Source: Streptomyces longwoodensis
GTDB lineage: Bacteria > Actinomycetota > Actinomycetes > Streptomycetales > Streptomycetaceae
Direction: 5' to 3'
NCBI RefSeq assembly: GCF_001514125.1
Contig: NZ_KQ948552.1
Coordinates: 1-64,000, forward strand
Length of the DNA stretch: 64,000 nt
This document shows, piece by piece, positions 34,557-44,187 of this stretch (the first letter of the stretch is position 1; each line of letters starts with the position of its first letter). The notes beneath the pieces were generated by a model. That model searched no databases and was not told the DNA's origin. It saw nothing but the letters and a program-made list of their open reading frames with translations. A program made the position numbers and the translations under genes.

Positions 34557-36789
34557 CCCCGTCGGCCGCCTCTTCGTCCTCCCCCTCGGCGTCGATGTGC
34601 GGCAACACCCGGTCCAGCCACCGGGGAGTCCACCAGGCGTGCGGGCCGAGCAGGGTCATGACGGCGGGCACCATCAGCAGCCGGACCACGGTGGCGTCGA
34701 TGAGGACGCTGACCGCGAGGCCGAGGCCCAGCATCTTCACGACGATGTTGTCGCTGACGATGAACGCCGCGAACACGCTCACCATGATCAGGGCGGCGCA
34801 GGTGATGACCCGCGCGGTGATCTCCAGGGCGTGGGCCACGGACGCCTTGGCGTCGCCGGTGCGCAGCCACGCCTCGTGGACGCGGGAGAGCAGGAAGATC
34901 TCGTAGTCCATGCTCAGGCCGAAGATGATCGCGAACATCATCATCGGCACGTAGCTCTCGATGGGCACCTTGCCCGAGACGCCGAGCGCGGGCCCGCCCC
35001 AGCCCCACTGGAAGACGGCCACCACCACGCCGTAGGAGGCGGTGATGGACAGGACGTTGAGGACGGCGGCCTTCACCGCCACGAGCAGGCCGCGGAACAC
35101 GGCGAGGATGATCAGGAAGGCTAGGGCCACGACCACGCCGATGATCAGGGGCAGCCGGCTCGCCACGATGTCGCGGAAGTCGACCTGGGCGGCGGTGGTG
35201 CCGGTCACGTAGCCGTGGGCGGCGGTGCCGGAGACGGCGTCGGGCAGGGTGTGGTCGACGAGCCGGTTGGTCAGGTCCGTGGTGGCGGCGTCCTGCGGGG
35301 CCTGCTTGGAGTAGACCGTGCCGATCAGCACGTCCCCGTCCTCGGTCGGGGTGAGCTGGGTGACCGTGGCCGCCCCGGGGACGGCGCTCAGCGTCTTCTG
35401 GGCCTGGGTGGCGAGGGCCGAGCGCTGGTCGGAGGGCACCTTCGTCTGGTCGACGACCACGGTGAGCGGTCCGTTGGAGCCCGGTCCGAAGGCGTCGGTC
35501 ATCAGGTCGTAGGCCCGCCGGTCGGTGAACGACGTCGGGTCGGCGCCGTCGCCGATGTGGCCGAGCTGGATCGAGAACACCGGGATCGCCAGCACGGCGA
35601 CGGTGGCCACGCCGGCGGCGAGGAAGCTCCAGGGCCGGCGCTCGACGCGCTGGGCGTAGCGGTGCCAGGTGCCGTGGGGCGTGCTGCCCGGCTCGGCGTC
35701 GGTCTCGGCGACCGGGCGGCGCACCTTGTAGCGGTCGATGTGCCGGCCGATCAGGCCGAGCAGGGCCGGGACGAGCGTGAGCGCGCCGACGACGGCGGAG
35801 ACCACCGTGACGGCGGCGGCCAGGCCCAGTTTCCCGATGAAGCTCACCCCGGAGGCGTACAGACCGGCCAGGGCGATGATCACCGTGGTGCCGGAGACCA
35901 GGACGGCGCGCCCGCTGGTCGCCGTGGCGTGCCCGGCGGAGCGCACCGGATCGGCGCCGTCGATGAGGCCCTGGCGGTGCCGGGTGATCAGGAACAGGGC
36001 GTAGTCGATGCCGACACCGAGGCCGATCATGGTGGCGAGGGTCGGGGAGACGGTCGCGAAGGTGAAGGCGGCGGCGAGCAGGCCGAGGCAGGCCAGCCCG
36101 CCGACGACGCTGATCAGCGCGGAAAGCAGCGGCAGCCCGGCGGCGATGACACTGCCGAAGCCGACCAGCAGCACGACGATCGCGACCGCGAAGCCGATCA
36201 GTTCGCTGACCCGGTCGTCGGCGGCGGGCCGGGCCAGTTCGCCGAGCGGTCCGCCGTACTCGACCTGAGTGCCGGCCGCGCGCAGCGGCTGCACGGCGTG
36301 GTCGACGCCGTCGAGGTAGCCGTCGCCCAGCGTGGACGGCTGGACGTCGAAGCGGACGGTCACGTAGCCGGTGCGCCCGTCATTGGAGAGCGGCCCGACC
36401 GGGGAGGCGGGCGTGGACAGCGGGTTCTGCACGGCGAGCACGTGGGGCAGCTTCTGCAGGTCGCCGACCGTGGTGGACATCTGCGAGCCCAGTGCGGTCA
36501 GCGACTGCTTGTCGTCGTGCAGGACGATCTGGCTGCTGTAGCCGCCGGCCTGCGGGTCGTGCTGCTTGAGGACGTCGAGGCCCTGCTGCGACTGCACGCC
36601 GGACAGGGCGAAGTTGTCCGAGTAGGTGCCGCCCCAGGTGCGGCTGAGGACCTGGAGCGCGACCAGGGCGACCAGCCAGGCGATGATCACGACGAGGAAG
36701 TGCCGGGCGCACCATTCGCCCAGCCTGCGCAGTCCGCCCTTGGCGGCCTTCCCCCGTCCGTCCGCCGGGGCGCCGGTGGTGGCGTTCAT
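34513..36789 (-). CDS. MMPL/RND-family transporter
   Basis: 758 aa from ATG 36789. Two repeats of an RND half: TM1 ([18 protein letters not shown]), a large outside loop (~50-190), five TM segments including [30 protein letters not shown] and the motif [22 protein letters not shown]; then TM7, a second loop and five more TM segments with [19 protein letters not shown]. The DYA/DYE residues in TM4 and TM10 are the proton-relay positions of MMPL proteins. It likely exports lipids, siderophores or drugs by proton motive force. It is not next to a lipid or polyketide cluster, so the cargo is unknown. Confidence 0.93.
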   Translation of the reverse strand: MNATTGAPADGRGKAAKGGLRRLGEWCARHFLVVIIAWLVALVALQVLSRTWGGTYSDNFALSGVQSQQGLDVLKQHDPQAGGYSSQIVLHDDKQSLTALGSQMSTTVGDLQKLPHVLAVQNPLSTPASPVGPLSNDGRTGYVTVRFDVQPSTLGDGYLDGVDHAVQPLRAAGTQVEYGGPLGELARPAADDRVSELIGFAVAIVVLLVGFGSVIAAGLPLLSALISVVGGLACLGLLAAAFTFATVSPTLATMIGLGVGIDYALFLITRHRQGLIDGADPVRSAGHATATSGRAVLVSGTTVIIALAGLYASGVSFIGKLGLAAAVTVVSAVVGALTLVPALLGLIGRHIDRYKVRRPVAETDAEPGSTPHGTWHRYAQRVERRPWSFLAAGVATVAVLAIPVFSIQLGHIGDGADPTSFTDRRAYDLMTDAFGPGSNGPLTVVVDQTKVPSDQRSALATQAQKTLSAVPGAATVTQLTPTEDGDVLIGTVYSKQAPQDAATTDLTNRLVDHTLPDAVSGTAAHGYVTGTTAAQVDFRDIVASRLPLIIGVVVALAFLIILAVFRGLLVAVKAAVLNVLSITASYGVVVAVFQWGWGGPALGVSGKVPIESYVPMMMFAIIFGLSMDYEIFLLSRVHEAWLRTGDAKASVAHALEITARVITCAALIMVSVFAAFIVSDNIVVKMLGLGLAVSVLIDATVVRLLMVPAVMTLLGPHAWWTPRWLDRVLPHIDAEGEDEEAADGVSGAAAGADRARAS

Positions 36790-37041
36790 GGGACCACCGC
36801 CCTCTCCGCCGGAGCGGGTTCTCCGACCCTTCCATTGCACGCCGGGCGGTGCGGACCGGCATCTCGGAACTCCGGGAGGCCGTCCTGGGGAGGGCGGGGC
36901 TACCGTGGTGGTGGGGAGGCAGCGGCTCCGGGCGGCTCCGGCCGTTTCCCGGATGCCCGGTGCGCTCCCGCGGTGAACGGCGATGGCGAGCCCGGTGACG
37001 GCACCGGGCGCACGTGCCATCCGGACCCGAGGAGCCCAGAT

Positions 37042-37230
37042 ATGTCGACGTCACAGCCCTCCCAGGACCGCGCCACCCCGGACAACCTGCTGCACACGTG
37101 CAACGGCACGGACGTGTCGCCGGAGGACGTGGTCATGGCCTCGGGCAGGGACCTCACGCCGCGCAACCTCGAATGGGCCCGGCGCAAGCTGGCCGAGGAC
37201 CCGAACGCGGTCGAGAAGCTGCTGCCGTAG
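37042..37230 (+). CDS. Small conserved hypothetical protein
   Basis: 62 aa from ATG 37042 with GAGGAG 8 bases upstream. Soluble and charged; the second half ([40 protein letters not shown]) looks like two short helices. No Cys, no signal peptide, no recognised motif. A strong GNRA-loop terminator follows. Confidence 0.7.
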   Translation: MSTSQPSQDRATPDNLLHTCNGTDVSPEDVVMASGRDLTPRNLEWARRKLAEDPNAVEKLLP

Positions 37231-37260
37231 GCCCTGCGGGACACGGCCATCGACGTGCCG

Positions 37261-37290
37261 AGGGGCCGGGCGGGAAACCGCCCGGCCCCT
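37261..37290. terminator. Bidirectional hairpin terminator
   Basis: Perfect 13-base stem (37261-37273 with 37278-37290) closed by a GAAA tetraloop, between the convergent small gene and the DUF5709 gene. Confidence 0.8.
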
Positions 37291-37323
37291 GGGGCACCCC
37301 TGCGGAGGGACTGACTCGTCCGG

Positions 37324-37821
37324 CTAGTACCTCCCCGACTCCCGCTCCTCCGGGAGGTCCGCCTCGTCGACGATGTGGACCGCCGCCTCCTCGGCACCCG
37401 CGGCGCCCGCGTCGATGCCGACGTCCTGGGCGACCTCCTCCTTGGTCTCGTCGGTGTGGGCGCCCTCGTCGGGGGCGACGAGCCGGCCGGCCCGCCGCGT
37501 GCCCGCCTCGGGGTCGACGGGCTCGCCCTCGCCGCCCGGCAGGTCGCCCACGTCGTCGCCGAGGGGCTCGGTGGCGTCCGGGACCTCCTGGGCGAGGCGC
37601 TGGTCGAGGGACTCGCCCTCGTGCTGCTCGGCCGCGGTGGTGCCGTACTTGGTGACGCCCAGCGGCTTCTCCGGCGGCGAGTAGCCCTCGTCGAGGGTGT
37701 CGTCGTAGGTGCGCTCGTCGACCGCGTCCTGCAGGTCCAGCGGGGACGCGTCCTCCTGCTCCTCGTTGGTTCCGGTGGGCTGGTAGGCGTCGTCGCCCAT
37801 CGTCCCGGGCTCGGTGCCCAT
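37324..37821 (-). CDS. DUF5709-family acidic protein
   Basis: 165 aa, ATG with AAGGAGG upstream. Very acidic and probably disordered: DDTLDEGYSPPEKPLGVTKYGTTAAEQHEGESLDQRLAQEVPD is the conserved core, followed by EAGTRRAGRLVAPDEG and a Glu/Asp-rich end. The family is widespread in actinobacteria with no established function; stress-linked expression has been suggested from its hydrophilin-like composition, which is inference. Confidence 0.85.
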   Translation of the reverse strand: MGTEPGTMGDDAYQPTGTNEEQEDASPLDLQDAVDERTYDDTLDEGYSPPEKPLGVTKYGTTAAEQHEGESLDQRLAQEVPDATEPLGDDVGDLPGGEGEPVDPEAGTRRAGRLVAPDEGAHTDETKEEVAQDVGIDAGAAGAEEAAVHIVDEADLPEERESGRY

Positions 37822-37929
37822 GGGTGCCTCCTTCGCTGGCCGGGGGCCTGATCGTCCTGGTCCGCGTTTCCCGTCAGCGGCCGCCCAATCACGGCACTTG
37901 CCGGGAACGCGGGCGTGGGGGCTCGCGAC

Positions 37930-38934
37930 TCACAGCGCCCGGCGCCGGACCAGCACGCCCAGGACCAGCAGGCCGGGCAGCAGCGGCAGCCACGCCGTCA
38001 GCAGCCGGTAGCCGAGGACGGTGGACGCGGCGGTCGCGCCGGGGCTGCCCGCCGCGGTGAGGGCGAAGGCGAGCACCGCGTCGAGGGAGCCGAGGCCGCC
38101 CGGGGTGGGCAGCAGGGCGGCGGCGCTGCTGGCGGCGAGGTAGAGCAGGGCCACCCGGGCCGACGCGAGCGGCAGGCCGACCGCCCGGCCGACGGCGACG
38201 AGCACCAGCGCGTGCAGCAGGGCGAAGGCCAGTGAGCCGCCCCACAGGGCCGCCGCCCGGCTCGGCCGGGCGTGCACGGCGCGGATGTCGCCGAGGACCG
38301 CGGCCGCCGCCCGCCGGCAGCGCGGGCGCAGCGGGCCCCGCAGCAGCGCGGCGACCACCAGCGCCGACCCGCCGGCCACGGCGAGGGCCGTGCCGGGGAC
38401 CTCCGGCGGGCGCAGGACGCCGGGGCAGCCGAGGGCCAGGACGGCGACGAGGGCGCCGCGGGTCAGGACCGCGGCGGTGCCCTTCACGGCGAGCGCGGTG
38501 GCCGAGCGCCCGGCGGGGACGCCGCAGCGCAGCAGGAAGCGCAGGTTGACCGCGCCCGCGCCCAGCCCGGCGGGCAGCAGGTGGTTGGCGGCACCGGCGG
38601 CGAACTGGGCGGCGACGAGCCGGGCGCGGGGCAACGTCCGGGGCACCGCGCCCTGCTGGGCGAGGGCGGCGCACAGCCAGGTGGCCGGGGTGAGCACGGC
38701 GCCCAGCAGCAGCCAGCCGTGGTCGGCGTCGGCGAGCCGTCCGGCGCCGCGCTCCAGGACCGGCCAGTGGCGCCGGGCGACGTAGGCGACGGCGGCCAGG
38801 ACGGCGAGCGCGAGCGCGAGGTGCCAGCGGATGCGGCGTAAGGACGGGGTGGGCGCGGGGGCCGGCTCTTCGGCGACCGGGGTGGGCGCCGCCTGCTCCC
38901 TCGTCCTGAGCGTCGGGGGCGTCATCGGTGTCAC
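37930..38934 (-). CDS. Lysylphosphatidylglycerol-synthetase-like/UPF0104 membrane protein with TTA codon
   Basis: 334 aa from GTG 38934, whose GTGA overlaps the glycosyltransferase stop. After a Pro/Ala-rich N-terminus there are seven to eight TM segments with the UPF0104 (flippase-like) signature features: AAGAANHLLPAGLGAGAVNLRFLLRCGV and LYLAASSAAALLPTPGGLGSLDAVLAFAL. Proteins of this kind flip or bind lipids, often beside glycosyltransferases as here. Codon 32 (38839-38841, minus strand) is TTA, the rarest Streptomyces codon, read only by the bldA tRNA, so synthesis should depend on developmental stage. Confidence 0.85.
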   Translation of the reverse strand: MTPMTPPTLRTREQAAPTPVAEEPAPAPTPSLRRIRWHLALALAVLAAVAYVARRHWPVLERGAGRLADADHGWLLLGAVLTPATWLCAALAQQGAVPRTLPRARLVAAQFAAGAANHLLPAGLGAGAVNLRFLLRCGVPAGRSATALAVKGTAAVLTRGALVAVLALGCPGVLRPPEVPGTALAVAGGSALVVAALLRGPLRPRCRRAAAAVLGDIRAVHARPSRAAALWGGSLAFALLHALVLVAVGRAVGLPLASARVALLYLAASSAAALLPTPGGLGSLDAVLAFALTAAGSPGATAASTVLGYRLLTAWLPLLPGLLVLGVLVRRRAL

Positions 38935-40427
38935 CGGGAGGAGTCCTGACGGGCCGTCGGCGCGACCTGGACGCCGACCTCGCCGATCCGGTGGTCCTCC
39001 CACGCATACGCGTACGCGGGCGTGGGGTGGCCCGGGCCGGTGAGGTGGGCGACCGGGATCCGCTCGGCGGTGGCGCGGATGCCCGCCTCGGTGGTGGTGG
39101 TGTCCGGGCCCCGCGTGGCGGCGGACGCGCAGCCGGCGTAGTAGGCGACGGGGATCGCCCGGTCCCCGGTGACCAGGCAGGGCGGCCGGACGCCCAGGCG
39201 GTGCAGCCCGGTGGCGGTGCGGGCCCAGGCGACACGGTCGGCGGTGGTCCGCTCGACGGTGCGGTGCAGGACGGCGTACTGCACGCCCAGGTGCCCGGCC
39301 AGCGCGCAGGCCACCAGGACGGCGGCCACCGGGCGCCACCGGCCGTCCGGCCCGCGGACCAGGTGGAGCAGCGCGTCGGCGACGGGCAGCGCCAGCAGCG
39401 CGTAGGCGGGCAGCAGGAAGCGGGGCGCGGCGTACCCGATGAGGAACAGGTACGGGAAGGCGGCCGTGGCCGCGCAGGCGAGCGGCACCAGGGTGCGCGC
39501 GGTGCGTCCGGCGCGGACCGCGACGACGAGGCCCAGCGCGGCGAGCAGCGGCAGGGCGAACCACCACAGCATCACCACCGGGTGGGGCATCGGCGCGGTG
39601 CACGGACGGCACAGGGTGCGTCCGACGAGGCTGCGCATCTGGTCGGCGACGGCGGCGTGCCAGCCCAGGCCGCCCTGCACGCGGGAGCCCTCCGCCAAGC
39701 GCTCGGCGAGGCCGCCGTAGCGGACGTACGCCTCGATCACCCACTCGGCCGCGCCCGCCGCGAGGCCCGCCACCAGCGCGGCCAGGAGCCGCGGGCGGCG
39801 GGTCACGGGGGCGAGGACGAGCAGGGGCGCCGCCACCCACACCGCGTCGGTGGGCCGCATCCACGCCATGAGCGCAGCGCCCGCCACCACGCCCCCCAGA
39901 GCAGCCCGGTCGGCGCGGTCGGCGCACGCCCGCAGGAAGCAGCCGACGCAGATCAGCGCGCCGAGCGCCACCCACAGGTTCGGCATGACCTGCGGGCCGT
40001 AGAAGAGCGTCACCCACAGGGTGGCGAACAGCGCCCCGGCGCCGGCCAGGACGGGGGCCGGGAAGAGGCCGCGCCACTGGCGCAGCGCCAGGTGGAGGAC
40101 CAGCCCGGACAGCAGGGCGAGGTAGGTCCGCAGCAGGGCGGTGGACGTCGACCAGGACGCCACCGGGGCGGCCAGCAGGGACACGCCGCGGGCGCGCGGG
40201 GCGCTGAAGGCGGACGCCGGGGCCTGGGCGCCGACCTGGCTGACGTACACGGTCTCGTCCCAGCCGAGGCCCAGTCCCGGTCCCACCAGCAGCAGTTGGG
40301 CGAGGACGAAGGCGCCGGCGACGGCCGCGAGCAGCGCGTCGTCGCCGGCCCGCCAGGAGGTGCCGGGGAGCGTCCGCGGCTCGCGCCGCCGCACTCCGGT
40401 GAGCAGGGCATCCACGCCGTAGACCAT
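38931..40427 (-). CDS. GT-C fold glycosyltransferase, membrane
   Basis: 498 aa with about ten to eleven TM segments. The first extracellular loop has GWDETVYVSQ, the acidic pair expected of GT39/GT83-type enzymes that use polyprenyl-phosphate sugars; later PRFLLPAYALLALPVADALL is typical of the family. A C-terminal outside domain of ~100 residues includes CLVTGDRAIPVAYYAGCASAATRGPD. Acceptor unknown. Translationally coupled to the flippase-fold gene that follows, so the two probably act on one envelope glycan or lipid. Confidence 0.85.
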   Translation of the reverse strand: MVYGVDALLTGVRRREPRTLPGTSWRAGDDALLAAVAGAFVLAQLLLVGPGLGLGWDETVYVSQVGAQAPASAFSAPRARGVSLLAAPVASWSTSTALLRTYLALLSGLVLHLALRQWRGLFPAPVLAGAGALFATLWVTLFYGPQVMPNLWVALGALICVGCFLRACADRADRAALGGVVAGAALMAWMRPTDAVWVAAPLLVLAPVTRRPRLLAALVAGLAAGAAEWVIEAYVRYGGLAERLAEGSRVQGGLGWHAAVADQMRSLVGRTLCRPCTAPMPHPVVMLWWFALPLLAALGLVVAVRAGRTARTLVPLACAATAAFPYLFLIGYAAPRFLLPAYALLALPVADALLHLVRGPDGRWRPVAAVLVACALAGHLGVQYAVLHRTVERTTADRVAWARTATGLHRLGVRPPCLVTGDRAIPVAYYAGCASAATRGPDTTTTEAGIRATAERIPVAHLTGPGHPTPAYAYAWEDHRIGEVGVQVAPTARQDSSR

Positions 40428-40524
40428 CGTCCGACCTTCGCCTCCGCCCGTCGCGGGGTCCCGCGGGACCCCGCGGCCCGGAGGGTGGACGGGCGCCGGG
40501 ACAACAAGGTCAAACTAGCCCAGA

Positions 40525-40562
40525 CCCCGACCGGCCGCCGTGCTGGACGGGGCCGGTCGGGG
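40525..40562 (-). terminator. Terminator of the GH65 operon
   Basis: Perfect 12-base stem (40525-40536 with 40551-40562) and a 14-base loop, 11 bases beyond the GH65 stop codon. Confidence 0.65.
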
Positions 40563-40572
40563 CGGTGGACGG

Positions 40573-42915
40573 TCAGCGCACGTGCGGGGCGCGGTGCGGC
40601 GGCTGCTCGGGCGTCGGCCGGGCGGGGAGCGACGGCACGTCGCGCACCACGGGACCGTCGCCGTCGACGGTGAGCGGCGCGCCGTGGTGGTGGATCGTCA
40701 GGGGCGGCCCGGACAGCAGGCGGTAGGCGGCCTTGCCCGGCGTGATCTCCACGTGCAGGCGGCGGTCGCGGAACTGCAGGCTGAAGGCGAGCCGGCTGAA
40801 CTTCTCCGGCAGGCGCGGCTTGAAGGACAGCGTGCCGCCCTCGTCGCGCAGCCCGCCGAACCCGGCGACCAGGGCCATCCAGGTGCCGGCCAGCGACGCG
40901 ATGTGCAGTCCGTCACGGGTGTTCTGCTCCAGGTCGTGCAGGTCCATCAGCGCGGCCTCGGCCGTGTACTCGTAGGCCAGGCGCAGGTGTCCCGCCTGGG
41001 CCGCGATGACCGCCTGCACGCACGCCGACAGCGAGGAGTCCCGCACGGTCAGCGGCTCGTAGTAGGCGAAGTTGCGGGCGACCTGCTCGTCGTCGAAGTG
41101 TTCGGGGCAGGTGTACATCGCCAGCACCAGGTCGGCCTGCTTCACCACCTGCTTGCGGTAGAGGTCGAAGTACGGGAAGTGCAGCAGCAGCGGGTACTGG
41201 TCGGGCCGGGTGGCGGCGAAGTCCCAGCGCTGGTGGCGGGTGAACCCCGCGTGCTGCTCGTGCACCCGCAGCTCGTCGTTGTAGGGCACGTTGACGGCCT
41301 CGGCGGCGTCGCGCCAGGCCGCGCTCTCCTCGTCGTCGACGCCGAGCCGGGCGGCCTCCTTGGGGTGGCGCTCCGCCGCGTCGGCGGCGGCGAGCAGGTT
41401 CGCCCGGGCCATCAGGTTGGTGTACGTGTTGTCGTCGGCGATGGCGCTGTACTCGTCGGGGCCGGTGACCCCGTCGATGTGGAACGTGCCGTGCGGGTCG
41501 TGGTGGCCGAGGGAACGCCACAGGCGGGCGGTCTCCACCAGCAGTTCCACGCCCGTGTCGCGTTCGAAGTCGGTGTCACCGGTGGCCACGACGTAGCGCT
41601 TCACGGCATCCGCTATGTCGGCGTTCACGTGGAAGGCGGCGGTACCGGCGGGCCAGTACGCCGAGCCCTCCGAGCCCTCGATGGTGCGCCAGGGGAACGC
41701 GGCGCCGCGCAGGCCGAGCTGGGCGGCGCGCTCACGGGCGGCGGGCAGGGTGTTCTGCCGCCAGCGCAGCGCCTCAGCGACCGCGTCGGGCGAGGTGTAC
41801 GTCAGCAGCGGCAGGACGAAGGTCTCGGTGTCCCAGAAGGCGTGCCCGTCGTAGCCGGACCCGGTCAGCCCCTTGGCGGGGATGGCGCGCTGCTCGGCGC
41901 GGGCACCGGCCTGCAGGACGTGGAAGAGCGCGAAGCGCACCGCCTGCTGGATCTCCTCGTCGCCGTCGACCTCGACGTCGGCGCGGGCCCAGAAGTCGTC
42001 GAGGTAGTCGCGCTGCTCGTCGAGCAGTCCCTGCCAGCCACTGTGCCCGGCCGCCGCGAGCGCCGCCTCCACCTGGTCGCTCATCGCGGGCCGGGAACGG
42101 GCCGCCGACCAGCCGTGGGCGACCAGCTTCTCCACGCGCAGCGTCTCGCCGGGCTCCAGCACGGAGGTGACGGTCAGCCGGGCGACGTCGACGTTGCTCT
42201 CGCTGGCGGTGGTGGTCCGCTCGGGCCCGCTGACGACGTGGTCGGCGGCGACCGCGACGCGCAGTCCGCTGCGGCGGGTGCGGTGGACCAGGCGCAGCCG
42301 CCGGCCGGCGGTGATGTCCTCCTCGGGCTCCAGCGGCGACTTCAGGGCGCGCGCGGCGCGCGGGTCGCCGTTGGGTTCGGGCAGGCTCTCGTTGGCGACC
42401 AGCTCGGACTGGATCACCACCCGGCTGCGGCTGCCGACGGCCTCCACCTCGTAGGCGACGGCGGCCACGGCCCGCTGGGTCAGCGACACCAGCCGGGTGG
42501 AGCGCACCCGGACCGTGGAGCCGGCCGGCGAGGTCCACTCGCAGGTCCGCTCCAGCACGCCCCGGCGCAGGTCGAGCACGCGCTCGTGGGAGACCAGGCG
42601 CCCGTAGCGCAGGTCGAACGGCTCGTCGTCGACGAGCAGCCGCAGCACCTTGCCGTTGGTGACGTTGATGACGGTCTGGCCGGACTCCGGGTAGCCGTAG
42701 CCGGCTTCCGCGTACGGCAGCGGGTGGACCTCGTGCACGCCGTTGAGGTAGGCGCCGGGCAGGCCGTGCGGCTCGCCCTCGTCGAGGTTGCCGCGCCAGC
42801 CGACGTGCCCGTTGGACAGGGCGAACACCGACTCGCTCTGGGCGAGGACGTCCAGGTTCAGCTCGGTCTCGCGCACGCTCCACGGCTCGACGGCGTACGC
42901 CCCTTCGGTGATCAC
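40573..42915 (-). CDS. Glycoside hydrolase family 65 disaccharide phosphorylase
   Basis: 780 aa, normal for GH65. N-terminal beta-sandwich (~1-270: NLDVLAQSESVFALSNGHVGWRGNLDEG), linker helices and an (alpha/alpha)6 barrel. In the barrel are GYDGHAFWDTETFVLP, DGVTGPDEYSA with the general-acid Glu, and QVVKQADLVLAM, the KQADxV phosphate-binding segment. It splits alpha-linked glucose disaccharides (maltose, trehalose, kojibiose or nigerose) with phosphate to beta-glucose 1-phosphate. The partner beta-phosphoglucomutase-like gene overlaps it by 4 bases, which supports phosphorolysis over hydrolysis. Substrate not decided. Confidence 0.93.
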   Translation of the reverse strand: MITEGAYAVEPWSVRETELNLDVLAQSESVFALSNGHVGWRGNLDEGEPHGLPGAYLNGVHEVHPLPYAEAGYGYPESGQTVINVTNGKVLRLLVDDEPFDLRYGRLVSHERVLDLRRGVLERTCEWTSPAGSTVRVRSTRLVSLTQRAVAAVAYEVEAVGSRSRVVIQSELVANESLPEPNGDPRAARALKSPLEPEEDITAGRRLRLVHRTRRSGLRVAVAADHVVSGPERTTTASESNVDVARLTVTSVLEPGETLRVEKLVAHGWSAARSRPAMSDQVEAALAAAGHSGWQGLLDEQRDYLDDFWARADVEVDGDEEIQQAVRFALFHVLQAGARAEQRAIPAKGLTGSGYDGHAFWDTETFVLPLLTYTSPDAVAEALRWRQNTLPAARERAAQLGLRGAAFPWRTIEGSEGSAYWPAGTAAFHVNADIADAVKRYVVATGDTDFERDTGVELLVETARLWRSLGHHDPHGTFHIDGVTGPDEYSAIADDNTYTNLMARANLLAAADAAERHPKEAARLGVDDEESAAWRDAAEAVNVPYNDELRVHEQHAGFTRHQRWDFAATRPDQYPLLLHFPYFDLYRKQVVKQADLVLAMYTCPEHFDDEQVARNFAYYEPLTVRDSSLSACVQAVIAAQAGHLRLAYEYTAEAALMDLHDLEQNTRDGLHIASLAGTWMALVAGFGGLRDEGGTLSFKPRLPEKFSRLAFSLQFRDRRLHVEITPGKAAYRLLSGPPLTIHHHGAPLTVDGDGPVVRDVPSLPARPTPEQPPHRAPHVR

Positions 42916-43652
42916 GCCTGTCCCCCCAGTTCGTCCAGGTCCTTGACGACGATGTCCGCGCCGTGCGCGTAGAGGGCGTCGGTCTGGCCCACGCGGTCGA
43001 CGCCGACGACGTACCCGAAGTGTCCCGAGCGGCCCGCGTCCATGCCGGCCAGGGCATCCTCGAAGACGGCCGCGCGGGACGGCTCCACACCGAGGTCGCG
43101 GGCGGCGGCGAGGAAGGTGTCCGGGCGCGGCTTGCCGGGCAGCCCCCGTTCGGCGGCCACCACGCCGTCGATGCGCACGTCGAACAGGTCCTCGGCGTGG
43201 ATCGAGCGCAGCACGTCACGGGTGTTGGCGCTGGAGGAGACGATCGCGGTGCGCAGGCCGCGGGCGCGGACCGCGTCGAGGTAGCGCAGGGTGCCCTCGT
43301 ACGCCTCGACGCCGTCGGTGCGGATCCGCTCCAGCAGCAGTTCGTTCTTGCGGTTGCCGAGGCCGTGGACGGTCTCGGCGTCGGGCGGGTCGTCGGGGGT
43401 GCCCTCGGGCAGCTCGATGTCCCGCGAGGCGAGGAAGCTGCGCACGCCGTCGGCGCGTGGCCGTCCGTCCACGTACTGGTCGTAGTCGTCGTCGCTGAAG
43501 GGCCGGAAGGAGTCACCGTCGCGGGCGCGCAGGAACGCGTCGAACATCTCCTTCCAGGCGGCCGCGTGGACCACGGCCGTGCGCGTGACGACCCCGTCGA
43601 GGTCGAAGAGGCAGGCCTGGATCGTGTCCGGTAGACCGAGCTGCGTCGTCAT
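42912..43652 (-). CDS. HAD-family beta-phosphoglucomutase-like protein
   Basis: 246 aa from ATG 43652. HAD motif I FDLDGVVT holds the nucleophile Asp and acid/base Asp; motif II IVSSSANT; motif III Lys in GLPGKPRPDTF; motif IV VFEDALAGMDA. The alpha-helical cap (~35-110) is of the beta-PGM type. It should convert beta-glucose 1-phosphate made by the neighbouring phosphorylase to glucose 6-phosphate. The stop overlaps the GH65 ATG (ATGA), so translation is coupled. An in-frame ATG upstream (43703) would add 17 unlikely residues. Confidence 0.9.
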   Translation of the reverse strand: MTTQLGLPDTIQACLFDLDGVVTRTAVVHAAAWKEMFDAFLRARDGDSFRPFSDDDYDQYVDGRPRADGVRSFLASRDIELPEGTPDDPPDAETVHGLGNRKNELLLERIRTDGVEAYEGTLRYLDAVRARGLRTAIVSSSANTRDVLRSIHAEDLFDVRIDGVVAAERGLPGKPRPDTFLAAARDLGVEPSRAAVFEDALAGMDAGRSGHFGYVVGVDRVGQTDALYAHGADIVVKDLDELGGQA

Positions 43653-43717
43653 ACAGGACACCGTTCCCCGCTCCGGGCCCGCCCACCGGGTGGCGCACGC
43701 CACAACACCCCACGGGA

Positions 43718-44113
43718 TCAGTCGTGCGGGAAGGAGTGGTGCTCGTGGGCGATCAGCCAGCGCCCGCGTTCCTTGCGCAGTCCGAACGTCAGCCGCAGCC
43801 GGGGCGCGGGCGGTTCGGCCGGGTCCCCGGGCGGGTCGCAGCGCACCAGGGCGTGCGCGAACGCGACCTGGGCGCCGGCGGTCACGTCGAGGGTGTCGAG
43901 GTCGAAGCGCGCCCCCTGGGACTGCCAGGCGAAGAACGGCGGCCAGAGCGCCCGGTAGGCGGCCAGGCCGCGGAAGCCCCCGTCGGGCGGGGGCACGTAG
44001 TACAGGACGAGATCCTCGGCGTGCCCGGCGAGCACGCCCTCCAGGTCGCCGCGGCGCACCGCGTCGGCCCAGCGGGTGATCAGGGTGCGGATCTGCGTCT
44101 CGTCGTCGGGCAC
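43718..44113 (-). CDS. NTF2-like/SnoaL-type (DUF4440-like) protein
   Basis: 131 aa from GTG 44113, with GGAGGAGGA upstream. Cone-shaped alpha+beta fold is indicated by the N-terminal helix ETQIRTLITRWADAVRRGDLEGVLAGHAEDLVLYYVPP, then AYRALWPPFFAWQ and the C-terminal strands RLTFGLRKERGRWLIAHEHHSFPHD. Such proteins are small-molecule isomerases, hydrolases or ketosteroid-isomerase relatives; here the ligand is unknown. Divergent from the P-loop kinase gene. Confidence 0.85.
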   Translation of the reverse strand: MPDDETQIRTLITRWADAVRRGDLEGVLAGHAEDLVLYYVPPPDGGFRGLAAYRALWPPFFAWQSQGARFDLDTLDVTAGAQVAFAHALVRCDPPGDPAEPPAPRLRLTFGLRKERGRWLIAHEHHSFPHD

Positions 44114-44187
44114 GGGCGTCCTCCTCCTCCCCGGCGGGGCCGGGGCTGCTCGCAGTACCTCACCTGGGCGGTGCCACACTGTGCGGT

